64,000 nt of DNA from Sphingobium sufflavum. GTDB lineage: Bacteria > Pseudomonadota > Alphaproteobacteria > Sphingomonadales > Sphingomonadaceae. This document shows positions 43,877 through 52,027 of the stretch, one piece after another. Under the pieces are notes generated by a model. It worked only from the letters and a program-made list of their open reading frames with translations, was not told the DNA's origin and did no database searches. Position 1 is the stretch's first letter, and each line of letters begins with the position of its first letter. Made by a program: the position numbers and the translations under genes. Location of the stretch: NCBI RefSeq assembly GCF_021403115.1, contig NZ_JAJSSH010000001.1, positions 496,001 through 560,000 of the forward strand. Direction: 5' to 3'.

Positions 43877-45028
43877 CTACACCCCCTCGCACAGGCGCAT
43901 CAGTTCATCCTCCGCCGCGCGCACCTTTGCGGCGCTGGCCGCGCCATATTTCAAGCCCGCCATGCCGCCATAGTCCATGATCTTGGGCACGCGCAGGCCC
44001 GCGTCGCAGAATTCCTTGACGATGCGGGCGATACGGTTGGGCGTGCCATGGGGGATGATGGACAGGATCATCTCCGCCGTCACCTGCCCGCAAAAGGCCA
44101 GGAAGCGGTCGCGGGTCAGGACATGCGGGTCGATGTCGACAAAGCCGCGCCACGCCTCGCCCATCGGATGGGCATGGCCGAATTTGGCGAGTTCGGCGGC
44201 GCTGATTTGCAGGATGATCGCCTTCACCAGCGGCGCGGCCAGCATCTCCGCCAGTTCGGCGTCGTCGCCGATCAGGCAGATCTGGATGAAGGCGGGGGTG
44301 ATGGCCATCGGGTCGCGCCCGGCCCGGTCGGCGGAGGCGCGCACCACGCCCAGCTTGGCGGCATAATCCTCCGGCGACCATGCGCCCGCCGGCCACCAGC
44401 CATCGGCATGACGCCCGGTTATCTCCAGCATCCGCGGCCCGCCCGCGCCGATCCAGATCGGCGGCGCCTTGCCATCATACAGCTCCGTGTCCATCCGGGC
44501 GTGGTGGAGGCGATAATATTGCCCCTCGAAATCGACGGGACCGTCGCTTTCCCACAACAGGCGGATGACCTGCAACGCCTCCTCGAATCGGCCCACGGGT
44601 TTGGAGAAGTCGAAGCCATAGGGGACGGTATTCTCCATCTCGCCCGACCCCAGCCCCAGGATGAATCGCCCCTTCGACAGATGGTCGAGGGTCAGCGCGC
44701 TCTGCGCCAGCATCGCGGGATGGCGGCGCACCGTGTCCACGACGCTGGTCGCGATGGGCACCCGCTTCGTCAGCACCGCCGCCGCCCCCGCGACCGCCAT
44801 CGCGTCGAGGTGGCGATGCGGGCTGGGCGAGGCGGTAGCGAGGTCGGTGAACTCCGGCGTCCAGATGGAATCGGGCCAGAAGCTGACCATATGATCGGGC
44901 AGCCAGATGCTGTGATAGCGTCCCGTGTCGAGGTCCGCGATGCCGTCGATGCCCAGCGGCAGGGTGGTGCGCAGGAAGGCGGCGGGCTGAACCGCCATGT
45001 GGACAGGCGGCGTTTGGATAGGGGGCAT
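43877..45028 (-). CDS. LLM class F420-dependent oxidoreductase (third)
   Basis: 383 residues from ATG 45028, with AGAGGA eleven bases before. IWLPDHMVSFWPDSIW, TSVVDTVRRHPAMLAQSALTLDHLSKGRFILGLGSGEMENTVPYGFDFSKPVGRFEEALQVIRLLWES and PPIWIGAGGPRMLEITGRHADGWWPAG match the LLM branch that includes methylenetetrahydromethanopterin reductase-like and F420-dependent glucose-6-phosphate dehydrogenase-like enzymes. It is longer and clearly different from the other two LLM proteins here. First gene of the five-gene operon, divergent from the LuxR regulator. Confidence 0.85.
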   Translation of the reverse strand: MPPIQTPPVHMAVQPAAFLRTTLPLGIDGIADLDTGRYHSIWLPDHMVSFWPDSIWTPEFTDLATASPSPHRHLDAMAVAGAAAVLTKRVPIATSVVDTVRRHPAMLAQSALTLDHLSKGRFILGLGSGEMENTVPYGFDFSKPVGRFEEALQVIRLLWESDGPVDFEGQYYRLHHARMDTELYDGKAPPIWIGAGGPRMLEITGRHADGWWPAGAWSPEDYAAKLGVVRASADRAGRDPMAITPAFIQICLIGDDAELAEMLAAPLVKAIILQISAAELAKFGHAHPMGEAWRGFVDIDPHVLTRDRFLAFCGQVTAEMILSIIPHGTPNRIARIVKEFCDAGLRVPKIMDYGGMAGLKYGAASAAKVRAAEDELMRLCEGV

Positions 45029-45060
45029 AGTGGCGGTATCCTCTCCCGCATCGTCATTGT

Positions 45061-45081
45061 TATGCCATCCGTTCTGGCATA
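45061..45081. promoter_or_regulatory. Perfect palindrome TATGCCA-N7-TGGCATA
   Basis: Seven-base arms around spacer TCCGTTC, in the 106 bp between the divergent LLM operon (start 45028) and LuxR gene (start 45135). Dimension and place fit a LuxR-type dimer site controlling both directions. Confidence 0.65.
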
Positions 45082-45134
45082 TCAGGCGGCCACCGGAATT
45101 TCCCAAATGGGGATATACGGGAGAGGAGCGATAT

Positions 45135-46244
45135 ATGTGGCAGGCCGAGGATGCGGCGCTGATCCAGTCGTTGATCGAGGGGATGGTGGAGGAGCCGCTC
45201 TGGTCCAGCTTCATCGACCGGCTGCGCGCGCGGATCGGGGCGGACTATACCAGCCTGGTGTTTCGCCCCCTGCCGGAAACGTCGCCGCAATATCGGGTGG
45301 TCCATCTGTTTTCCGGGCAGGATTCGCCGCCGATCATCGCCGCCCTCTATCGCGACGGCTTCTATCGCGCCGACCCCATGCCCTATCATGATCTGGTGGC
45401 GGGCCGCGTCTATGCGCTGGACGAACTGCTCAGCGTCAGCGACCCGCAGCATGAGCTGTACCGGCGGCAGTTGCTGGAGCCGTCGGGCATGAACATGCTG
45501 CGGACGTTGCGCGTGGAGGAGCCGGGCGGAGTCAGCGCGTGGATCACCGCGTCGCGGCGGGACGGCGACTTCCGGGCGGAGGATGACGCGGTGCTGGCCG
45601 CCATCGCGCCCTTCCTCACCGCCGCGCTGCACAGCTATGTCAGCATCGAGCGGGAACGGACGGCGGCGCGGGTGGCGCATGAAGCGATTGCGCGGATGAA
45701 TTTCGGCTGGCTGACCCTCGACGCGGAGGGGATCATCCTGGATGCGGACGCGCAGGCGGAGCGGATGCTGGCCAGCGCGGGCCTGTTGACGCGCAGCCGC
45801 ACCGGGCGGCTGACGGCCCGGTCCCGCACCGTGGCGGACGATATTGCGGGCGCGATCCGGGCGCTGGCCGCCGATCCCCATGGCCGCCCGCGCGCCATCG
45901 TGCTGAACCGGGAACCGTGGCTGGACATGCTGCTCGTCTCCGCCAACGCGCGCACGGGCACCACGCGGCCCGCGCCGGTGCTGGTCGCCTATGTCCATGC
46001 CGACAACTGGTCGTCGGCGGACCGCTGCGACCAGCTCTGCCAGTTGTTCGACCTGATCCCCAGCGAGGCGCGGCTGGCGCTGGCGCTCAGCCGGGGCATG
46101 TCCATCGCCGACGCGGCGAGGGAAATCGGCGTTACCGTCGAATCCGCCCGCACCTACAGCAAGCGCATCTATGCCAAGACCGGCGCGCGCGGGCAGGCGG
46201 ACCTGATACGCTTCATCCATCGCAGCGTGCTCGCGATCGCCTGA
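45135..46244 (+). CDS. LuxR-type transcriptional regulator
   Basis: 369 residues from ATG 45135, with GAGAGGAGCG upstream. The C-terminal ~65 residues are a LuxR/NarL helix-turn-helix: LIPSEARLALALSRGMSIADAAREIGVTVESARTYSKRIYAKTGARGQADLIRFIH. The N-terminal ~250 residues are a sensor region that looks GAF/PAS-like (FGWLTLDAEGIILDADAQAERML) without an autoinducer-binding signature or receiver aspartate. Transcribed away from the F420-LLM operon across the TATGCCA palindrome, it is the likely regulator of that operon, responding to a small molecule. Confidence 0.85.
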   Translation: MWQAEDAALIQSLIEGMVEEPLWSSFIDRLRARIGADYTSLVFRPLPETSPQYRVVHLFSGQDSPPIIAALYRDGFYRADPMPYHDLVAGRVYALDELLSVSDPQHELYRRQLLEPSGMNMLRTLRVEEPGGVSAWITASRRDGDFRAEDDAVLAAIAPFLTAALHSYVSIERERTAARVAHEAIARMNFGWLTLDAEGIILDADAQAERMLASAGLLTRSRTGRLTARSRTVADDIAGAIRALAADPHGRPRAIVLNREPWLDMLLVSANARTGTTRPAPVLVAYVHADNWSSADRCDQLCQLFDLIPSEARLALALSRGMSIADAAREIGVTVESARTYSKRIYAKTGARGQADLIRFIHRSVLAIA

Positions 46245-46351
46245 CCGGGTTGGCCGGGGCGCGCATCCGGCTTGTAAAATCCTGTCCCCGCGTCAGCGGC
46301 CATCTTCTGCATCCGGCGGCGATAGGGCATAAAGGTGGGAACGATGGGAGA

Positions 46352-46795
46352 ATGGCCGTGAAGATTGCCCCGCTCTGGTTCGCGCCCCTGCTGCTGGCCG
46401 TCGGCAGCGCCGCGCCGGCACAATTGCAACTGCCCGATCTGGGCGGTGGCGGACTTGGTTCTGGCGGACTCGGTGGCGGCGGGCTGGGCGGCGGACAAAC
46501 GGGTGGCCTGCTGGGCCTGTTGCTGCCCAATGTCGTCTCGGTGGCCGCGCCCAATGCGGCGGGCGTGTTGGGCTATTGCCTGAAGAACAAGTTTCTGGGC
46601 AGCGGCACCGGCGCGGCGTCCGTGATCGGCCAGTTGACCGGCCGCACCGGGGCGAAAGCGGAACCGGGCTATGTCGCCGGGCGGAAGGGCCTGCTCCAGA
46701 TGGAGGGCAACAGCCTGCCCTTGGGCAATCTCAAGGCGCAGGCCACCACGAAGGTGTGCGATCTCGTTCTCCGGCACGCGAAGACCCTGCTTTAG
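46352..46795 (+). CDS. Exported DUF2501 family protein
   Basis: 147 residues from ATG 46352 with GGGAG upstream. Residues 1-23 are a signal peptide (MAVKIAPLWFAPLLLAVGSAAPA). A glycine-rich repeat follows (GGGGLGSGGLGGGGLGGG, residues 31-48), then the DUF2501 domain: LPNVVSVAAPNAAGVLGYCLKNKFLG and GNLKAQATTKVCDLVLRHAKTLL with two cysteines. A small periplasmic protein of unknown function; the E. coli relative is YjjA. Confidence 0.75.
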   Translation: MAVKIAPLWFAPLLLAVGSAAPAQLQLPDLGGGGLGSGGLGGGGLGGGQTGGLLGLLLPNVVSVAAPNAAGVLGYCLKNKFLGSGTGAASVIGQLTGRTGAKAEPGYVAGRKGLLQMEGNSLPLGNLKAQATTKVCDLVLRHAKTLL

Positions 46796-46823
46796 GGCGT
46801 GAAGACGTTGGAGTGACCAACCT

Positions 46824-46853
46824 CGTCATTGCTTCGCTCCGCTCGCAATGACG
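46824..46853. repeat. REP-like hairpin CGTCATTGC..GCAATGACG
   Basis: CGTCATTGC and GCAATGACG pair perfectly around TTCGCTCCGCTC. A near copy lies at 49360-49387. It is in the convergent gap between the DUF2501 gene and the acyl-CoA synthetase gene. Confidence 0.75.
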
Positions 46854-46876
46854 ATTCAAGGAAAAATCATCACGTC

Positions 46877-48433
46877 CTACCCTGCCGCCGCCGCATGGGC
46901 GGCCCGCAACGCCTTCTTGTCCGGCTTGCCCACCGGAGTCTGCGGGATGCCGTCGACAAAGGCGATGGACTTGGGCGCCTGGAAACTGCCCTTGCGGGCC
47001 GCGACGGGGGCGCACAGATCCTCCTCGCTCACGGTCGCGCCGGGTTTCAGCACGATGATCGCCTTCACCGCCTCGCCCCATTTGTCATGGGGGACGCCGA
47101 TCACCGCGACCTGGCTGACGGCGGGATGCTCCGCGATGATGTCTTCGATCTCACGCGGGTAGATGTTGAAGCCGCCGGACACGATCATGTCCTTGGTCCG
47201 GTCGACGATGCGCAGGAATCCGTCCGGGTCGCGCACTGCCACATCGCCGGTGTGCAGCCAGCCGCCGAACAGCGCCTCCACGTTCAGCACCGGGTCGCGA
47301 TAGCCATCCATGACCAGCGGCCCTTGCACGCAGATCTCGCCCGGCTCGCCATCGGGGACGGGGTTCATCGTCGCATCCATCAGTGCCACGCGCACCCAGG
47401 GGCTGGGCTTGCCGCAACTGGCCAGCCGCTGGAGATTGTCCGGGTCATGGTCGGCCTTGCGGAAATAGGTGATGCACATCGGCGCCTCCGCCTGTCCATA
47501 GAATTGGGCGAAGACCGGGCCGATGCGCTCGATCGCCTCCTTCAGGCGCGGGGGCGAGATGGCCGACGCGCCATAGAAGATCGTCTCAAGGCTGGAAAGG
47601 TCATACTCGCCCAGCCGGGGGCAGTCGAGCAGCGCATAGATCATGGTCGGGACCATCAACATGCAGTTGATCCGCTCCTCCTCGATGGTCTGCATGACCT
47701 TCACCGGATCAAAGCCATTCTGCACCATCAGCGTGCCGCCGCGCAGCAGGGCGGGCATGAACATCGCGCCTCCCGCATGGGTCAGCGGGGCGCAGGTCAG
47801 GATGCGCGGCGGGGCGGGCCACTCCCATTCCGCCTGCATGATCTGCCCGGTGACGAAGCCGCTGCGCTGGGTCGAGGGGATCGCCTTGGGCTGGCCCGTC
47901 GTGCCACCCGAATAGCCCAGCCGGGTGATGTCATGCCCCTCCACCACCGGGGGCACCAGCCGTTGCGGATGGCAGGCGGCGGCCAGCAGGAACAGGTCGT
48001 CGGCCAGCGGGCTGGATCCGAAGGCCAGCAGGTGGATGCCCGGCACCGCCTCCGCAATCTCCGCCGCGCGGGCGGAGAATTTCTCCGCGTCGAAGATCAG
48101 GATGCCGACCTCCGCATCGGTGATGCTGTTAAGGTGGTCGGCCAGCCCGCTCAGCGGGTGCAGCGGCACATAGATGCCCGCCAGCAACTGGATCGCATGG
48201 GTGACGTGCAGACATTCCGGCCGGTTGGGGGAGAGCATCGCGACCCGCGACCCCCGCCCGACGCCGATGGCGGCGAACGCCTGCACGAACTGGCTGGTCG
48301 CGTCGCGCACCTCGTCGACGCTCTGCACCGGTCCGTCCTTGAGGTGGAGCAGGGGCCGGTCGCCACCATTGTTGAGGGCGTTGGCGAGCACTTCCGCATT
48401 GAACAGCGGGCGGTGCAACTGGTCGTCGATCAT
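46877..48433 (-). CDS. AMP-dependent acyl-CoA synthetase/ligase
   Basis: 518 residues. LGYSGGTTGQPKAIPSTQ is the AMP/ATP P-loop of the ANL family, YGASAISPPRLKEAIERIG and FAQFYGQAEAPMCITY the adenine region, GWLHTGDVAVRDPDGFLRIVDRTKDMIVSGGFNIYPREIED the hinge, and TPVGKPDKKALR the catalytic lysine. It activates a carboxylic acid to its CoA thioester and could feed the thiolase/hydratase genes upstream in the window. Stands alone on the minus strand. Confidence 0.9.
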   Translation of the reverse strand: MIDDQLHRPLFNAEVLANALNNGGDRPLLHLKDGPVQSVDEVRDATSQFVQAFAAIGVGRGSRVAMLSPNRPECLHVTHAIQLLAGIYVPLHPLSGLADHLNSITDAEVGILIFDAEKFSARAAEIAEAVPGIHLLAFGSSPLADDLFLLAAACHPQRLVPPVVEGHDITRLGYSGGTTGQPKAIPSTQRSGFVTGQIMQAEWEWPAPPRILTCAPLTHAGGAMFMPALLRGGTLMVQNGFDPVKVMQTIEEERINCMLMVPTMIYALLDCPRLGEYDLSSLETIFYGASAISPPRLKEAIERIGPVFAQFYGQAEAPMCITYFRKADHDPDNLQRLASCGKPSPWVRVALMDATMNPVPDGEPGEICVQGPLVMDGYRDPVLNVEALFGGWLHTGDVAVRDPDGFLRIVDRTKDMIVSGGFNIYPREIEDIIAEHPAVSQVAVIGVPHDKWGEAVKAIIVLKPGATVSEEDLCAPVAARKGSFQAPKSIAFVDGIPQTPVGKPDKKALRAAHAAAAG

Positions 48434-48607
48434 GGGCCTCTCCCCAGAGTTTCGGAGCGATGTATGCGGATGGTCCGGGCGTTACAACCGGCCACAGAAG
48501 ATGAACCGGGGCCTGTCGGCGGGCATCCGGCCGGTCAGCCTGACGACCCCGGAGGGACCGGCGCTGAACGGACGGGAGCGACGCGGCGGGGCGACGGCCC
48601 CTTGTGA

Positions 48608-48814
48608 TCAACGGTCGATGGGGAGGATGGTTTCGACCTCGACCAGATCGTCCGCCACCTGCACCCCCGTCACCCGCACCCTTTTCTCCACATGATCGAC
48701 GGGCGTGCGCAACAGGTCCAGGCGCACCCGCCCTCCCCCGTCCCGCTGCAACGCAAAGCCGCCCCCCTCGCGCACAAGCAGGCCGGTGGCGGTGACGGGA
48801 TGACCGGTGGACAT
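48608..48814 (-). CDS. Small DUF5818-like protein
   Basis: 68 residues: MSTGHPVTATGLLVREGGGFALQRDGGGRVRLDLLRTPVDHVEKRVRVTGVQVADDLVEVETI. The pattern GxLxxxxGxxLQxDGGGxxRLD..xxxVxVxGxxxxxDxLxV is the DUF5818 OB-fold-like family, common in sphingomonads. Function unknown. It precedes the low-GC segment and is not operonic with its neighbours. Confidence 0.65.
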   Translation of the reverse strand: MSTGHPVTATGLLVREGGGFALQRDGGGRVRLDLLRTPVDHVEKRVRVTGVQVADDLVEVETILPIDR

Positions 48815-48999
48815 GGCGGGAGGGTAGGACGACGGGGCGGGAAAGGGAAGCCGGGGCGGGATGAGGCTGGGGAAGGTCTGCTACCGACTAATTGTGGACA
48901 TTGAATGTCATCTAAGCATTAATCGTTCTAATGCATTCGAATTTATAGTATTAATGGAGAATAAAAGGGCAGAACATTCAAAATTTGGTCAATTTTTGG

Positions 49000-49332
49000 A
49001 TGTATGGTGTAGTTTTCTACATAGATTCTGGCACGATTTTTATGATTTCACAGATTTTCATTGTGCATTGGATGTTTGGTACGGGAATGAAATCAAACAA
49101 GGAATTAGGGTTTGGATCGAACAGACGGGTAACAAAATATGGGTTGTTTGTGAAAGGGCTAGATTGGCGCCTTTCTGCCGTCGGCGCTTACGGCCTTGTC
49201 GCCTCTTTAATTCTCGGTTTTCTCGATATGGGGCAATTTGTGTCGGGAGCCATGCTGCTCTCATTTGCGACTTTCGGAGCGGTTACTCAAGCAATGCGCC
49301 TCAACCATATATGGCCCCGTCGACGCCAATAG
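49000..49332 (+). CDS. Putative small membrane protein in a low-GC segment
   Basis: 110 residues from ATG 49000, or 115 from TTG 48985; neither has a good ribosome binding site. Two hydrophobic stretches are visible: VVFYIDSGTIFMISQIFIVHWMFG near the N-terminus and GAYGLVASLILGFL...GAMLLSFATFGAVTQAM near the C-terminus, separated by a basic loop (GSNRRVTKYGLFVKG). The segment from about 48890 to 49200 is far more AT-rich than its surroundings and uses codons unlike them, so it may be recently acquired. No family recognised. Confidence 0.4.
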   Translation: MYGVVFYIDSGTIFMISQIFIVHWMFGTGMKSNKELGFGSNRRVTKYGLFVKGLDWRLSAVGAYGLVASLILGFLDMGQFVSGAMLLSFATFGAVTQAMRLNHIWPRRRQ

Positions 49333-49359
49333 CTGACAGTCCGCTAACCGCCCAAATTT

Positions 49360-49387
49360 GTCATTGCTTCGCTACACTCGCAATGAC
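49360..49387. repeat. REP-like hairpin GTCATTGC..GCAATGAC
   Basis: Near-identical to the element at 46824-46853, with a TTCGCTACACTC loop. It lies just after the small membrane-protein ORF. Confidence 0.75.
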
Positions 49388-49554
49388 GTTGGAAGCACGG
49401 CCCCGAAAGTATAGGCTAAGGGGACGGGAGTGCCGCCTTCGATCCAATTCCATCGCTTCTTCTCGCCCCTTGCCCCGTCTCCCTCCAGCGCCTATCTGCA
49501 AATCACTCGCAATAATGCGGTGGGATGCCTTCATCATGCCGATTCCCATGCCCC

Positions 49555-50022
49555 ATGCCTGCGTCGCCTGACGACCCGCACCCCGTGCCGGGGCGTGGCG
49601 GGCTGCTGGGCCATCTGGGGCGGACGGCGTGGCTGGTGCTGGGCCTTGTGTGTGTCGGGCTGGGGATCATCGGCGCGATCCTGCCGCTGATGCCGACCAC
49701 CATCTTCCTGATATTGGCGGCGGGCTGCTTTGCGCGGTCGTCGCCCCGGCTGGAGGCATGGCTGCTGACCCATAAACGGTTCGGGCCGACGCTGGTGGCG
49801 TGGCGGGCGGAGGGGGCGATCGGGCCGCGTGCGAAGGTCATGGCCTGCACCGGCATTGCGCTGGGCTTTGCGATCTTTGCGTGGCGCGCGCATCCGGGGC
49901 CGCTGCTGGCCATCGGTGTGGCGGCGGGGATGGCGGCGTGCGCGCTCTATATCGTCACACGGCCCCGGCCTGGTGCGGCGACGCCTCTGCCCCGTGCGGC
50001 AGCCGACGCGCGGGGCGAGTGA
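49555..50022 (+). CDS. YbaN (DUF454) family inner membrane protein
   Basis: 155 residues from ATG 49555 (start chosen where similarity to the family's short N-terminus begins; ribosome binding site weak). LGRTAWLVLGLVCVGLGIIGAILPLMPTTIFLILAAGCFARSSPRLEAWLLTHKRFGP is the DUF454 hallmark with two membrane helices and the PTTPF-like loop; further helices occur at residues ~97-140. YbaN-type proteins are small inner membrane proteins of unknown function, often near heme or cofactor genes. It precedes the cobalamin riboswitch in the same direction. Confidence 0.8.
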   Translation: MPASPDDPHPVPGRGGLLGHLGRTAWLVLGLVCVGLGIIGAILPLMPTTIFLILAAGCFARSSPRLEAWLLTHKRFGPTLVAWRAEGAIGPRAKVMACTGIALGFAIFAWRAHPGPLLAIGVAAGMAACALYIVTRPRPGAATPLPRAAADARGE

Positions 50023-50119
50023 GCCGCCGTCTCCGATAGTCGCCGCCGGTTCTGACCCCGCCAGTTCCGGCCCCAATTGTCTCCCGCCCTTCATTGACGC
50101 TGCCGGGCGGGGCCACTAC

Positions 50120-50310
50120 AGCCCGGCGTGCGACAGGTTCCCCTTTGCCGGGGATCAAAAGGGAATGGGGTGCGATACCCCGGCTGCCCCTGCAACTGTA
50201 AGCGGCGAGCCATTGCGCCACGGTTCTTTCGAGGGCCAGCCATTGGGACGACAGTCCTGAGAAGGCAGCGCGAAACGGCGGCGACCCGTGAGCCAGGAGA
50301 CCTGCCCGTC
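50120..50310 (+). promoter_or_regulatory. Cobalamin (adenosylcobalamin) riboswitch
   Basis: Upstream of cobT. Landmark pieces appear in order: AAAAGGGAATGGGGTGCG, CCCCGGCTGCCCCTGCAACT (the conserved GCCCCxGCAACTGTAAGCGG core), GCCACGG, GGCAGCGCGAA, and the B12 box AGCCAGGAGACCTGCC at 50291-50306. Such elements lower expression of the downstream cob genes when cobalamin is plentiful. The remaining 130 bases to the cobT start provide the expression platform. Confidence 0.9.
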
Positions 50311-50438
50311 GCCGTCGTCTTTCGCGCGGACAGGGTGTGCCGGGTGGACGGGGGTCAACCCGCGTGGCGACAAGTCCCGTTCAGGGGGTGCTGCCCGATG
50401 CCTGCCGTTCGTCCCCTTTGCCCCGCCGACCCGATCGC

Positions 50439-51458
50439 ATGAGCGGCACCGCCTTTCCGTCTGTCGCCGCCGTCGGTGCGGCGCTGGCCAGCCTGTCCGC
50501 GCCCGATGCGGCGGCGACGCAGGCGGCGCGCGCCCGTCAGGGACAGTTAACCAAGCCGCCCGGATCGCTGGGACGGTTGGAGGATATCGCGATCTTTCTG
50601 GCGGGATGGCAGGGGCGGGAGCGGCCCGCGCTCGACCGGGGGCGGGTGGCGATCTTTGCGGGCAATCATGGTGTGGTCGCGCATGGCGTCAGCGCCTTTC
50701 CCGCCGCCGTGACCGCGCAGATGGTGGCGAATTTCGCCGCAGGGGGCGCGGCGATCAACCAGTTGGCGGGCGTGGCCGGGCTGGAGCTGGTCGTGGTGCC
50801 GCTCGACCTCGACACGCCGACCGCCGATTTTACCGCGCAGCCCGCGATGAGCGAGGCGGACTGTCTTGCCGCCTTGAACAGCGGCGCGGCGGCGGTGGAG
50901 CCGGGCCTCGACCTGCTGGTCGTGGGCGAGATGGGGATCGGCAACACGACCGCCGCCGCCGCGCTGGCCGCGATCAGCTTTGGCGGGGACGCCGCGGGCT
51001 GGGTCGGGCCGGGCACGGGCGTCGATGCCGCCGGGATCACGCGCAAGGTGGACGTGGTCACGCGCGGGATCGTCCGGCATGGTCCCGCCGCGATTAGCGC
51101 GTTCGAGGCGCTGCGCCGGGTCGGCGGGCGGGAGATTGCGGCGATTGCCGGCGCGGTGCTGCGCGCGCGGCAATTGCGGGTGCCGGTGCTGCTCGACGGG
51201 TTCATCACCGGCGCCGCCATCGCGCCGCTGGCGGCGGAGGCACCAGCTATTACGGACCATTGCATCGCGGGCCATTGCTCTGCTGAGCCGGGGCATGAGC
51301 GGTTGCTGGGCCATCTGGGGCTGGAGCCGATGCTGCGCCTCGACATGCGGCTGGGCGAGGGCAGCGGGGCGGCGGTGGCGGCCATGGTGCTGCGGTCGGC
51401 GCTGGCCGCGCATGGCGGCATGGCGACCTTTGCCGAAGCGGGCGTGTCCGGCGGCTGA
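50439..51458 (+). CDS. cobT: Nicotinate-nucleotide:dimethylbenzimidazole phosphoribosyltransferase
   Basis: 339 residues from ATG 50439. TKPPGSLGRLEDIAIFLAGWQ is the N-terminal signature, VAIFAGNHGVVAHGVSAFP follows, and VVGEMGIGNTTAAAALAA with the later ITDHCIAGHCSAEPGHERLLGHLGLEPML carries the substrate-binding and catalytic parts (Glu in the DMB site is expected near the C-terminus). It makes alpha-ribazole phosphate from DMB and nicotinate mononucleotide. First gene after the cobalamin riboswitch; stop overlaps the next start by one base (TGATG). Confidence 0.95.
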   Translation: MSGTAFPSVAAVGAALASLSAPDAAATQAARARQGQLTKPPGSLGRLEDIAIFLAGWQGRERPALDRGRVAIFAGNHGVVAHGVSAFPAAVTAQMVANFAAGGAAINQLAGVAGLELVVVPLDLDTPTADFTAQPAMSEADCLAALNSGAAAVEPGLDLLVVGEMGIGNTTAAAALAAISFGGDAAGWVGPGTGVDAAGITRKVDVVTRGIVRHGPAAISAFEALRRVGGREIAAIAGAVLRARQLRVPVLLDGFITGAAIAPLAAEAPAITDHCIAGHCSAEPGHERLLGHLGLEPMLRLDMRLGEGSGAAVAAMVLRSALAAHGGMATFAEAGVSGG

Positions 51459-52027
51459 TGGCGGGATTCGACCTCCACCTGTTGCGCCATGGTGCGCTCG
51501 TGACGCCCGGCCTGTTGATGGGGCGGACCGATGGCGTCCCCAGCGAGGCTGGCCTTGCCGCCTGTATGGCGCGGGCCGAAGGGCTGGCGGTGGAGGCCGT
51601 GGTGCATAGCGGCCTTGCCCGGTCGGAAGCCCCGGCCCATATGCTGGCGGCGGCGCATGGGGTGCCGCTGACCTGTGATCCGCGCTGGCGGGAACTGGAT
51701 TTCGGCGCGTGGGACGGGCTGGCGACGGAGAGTATCGACCGCGACAGTCTCGGTCGTTTCTACGACGATCCCGACGCCCATGCCCCGCCGGGTGGCGAGC
51801 CATGGTCGGCGCTGGTCGAGCGCGTCGGCGCGGCTGTGGCCGAACTGCCCGCGCGCACGGTGCTGGTCGTGACCCATGGCGGGGCGATGCGGGCGGCGCT
51901 GGCGCATCTGTGCGGCTTTGCACAGCGCCAGCTCTGGGCGTTCGACCTGCCCTATGCGGCGCTGCTGTCCCTGCGCGTGTGGCCGGGCGAGGGCGGGGCC
52001 GCGCAGATCAGGGGGCTGCGGTCATGA
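51458..52027 (+). CDS. cobC: Histidine phosphatase family protein, CobC-like (alpha-ribazole phosphatase)
   Basis: 189 residues. DLHLLRHGALVTPGLLMGRTDGVPS holds the RHG catalytic motif, VVHSGLARSEAPAHML and WRELDFGAWDGLATESI continue the phosphoglycerate-mutase fold, and LVVTHGGAMRAALAHL carries the second histidine. Between cobT and cobS it should remove the phosphate from alpha-ribazole phosphate (or cobalamin phosphate). Overlaps cobS by ATGA. Confidence 0.85.
   Translation: MAGFDLHLLRHGALVTPGLLMGRTDGVPSEAGLAACMARAEGLAVEAVVHSGLARSEAPAHMLAAAHGVPLTCDPRWRELDFGAWDGLATESIDRDSLGRFYDDPDAHAPPGGEPWSALVERVGAAVAELPARTVLVVTHGGAMRAALAHLCGFAQRQLWAFDLPYAALLSLRVWPGEGGAAQIRGLRS

Noticed and set aside
45135..46244. 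Quorum-sensing LuxR receptor
   Set aside because: Only the HTH is LuxR-like; the N-terminal region lacks the autoinducer-domain pattern and no luxI-type synthase is in the window.
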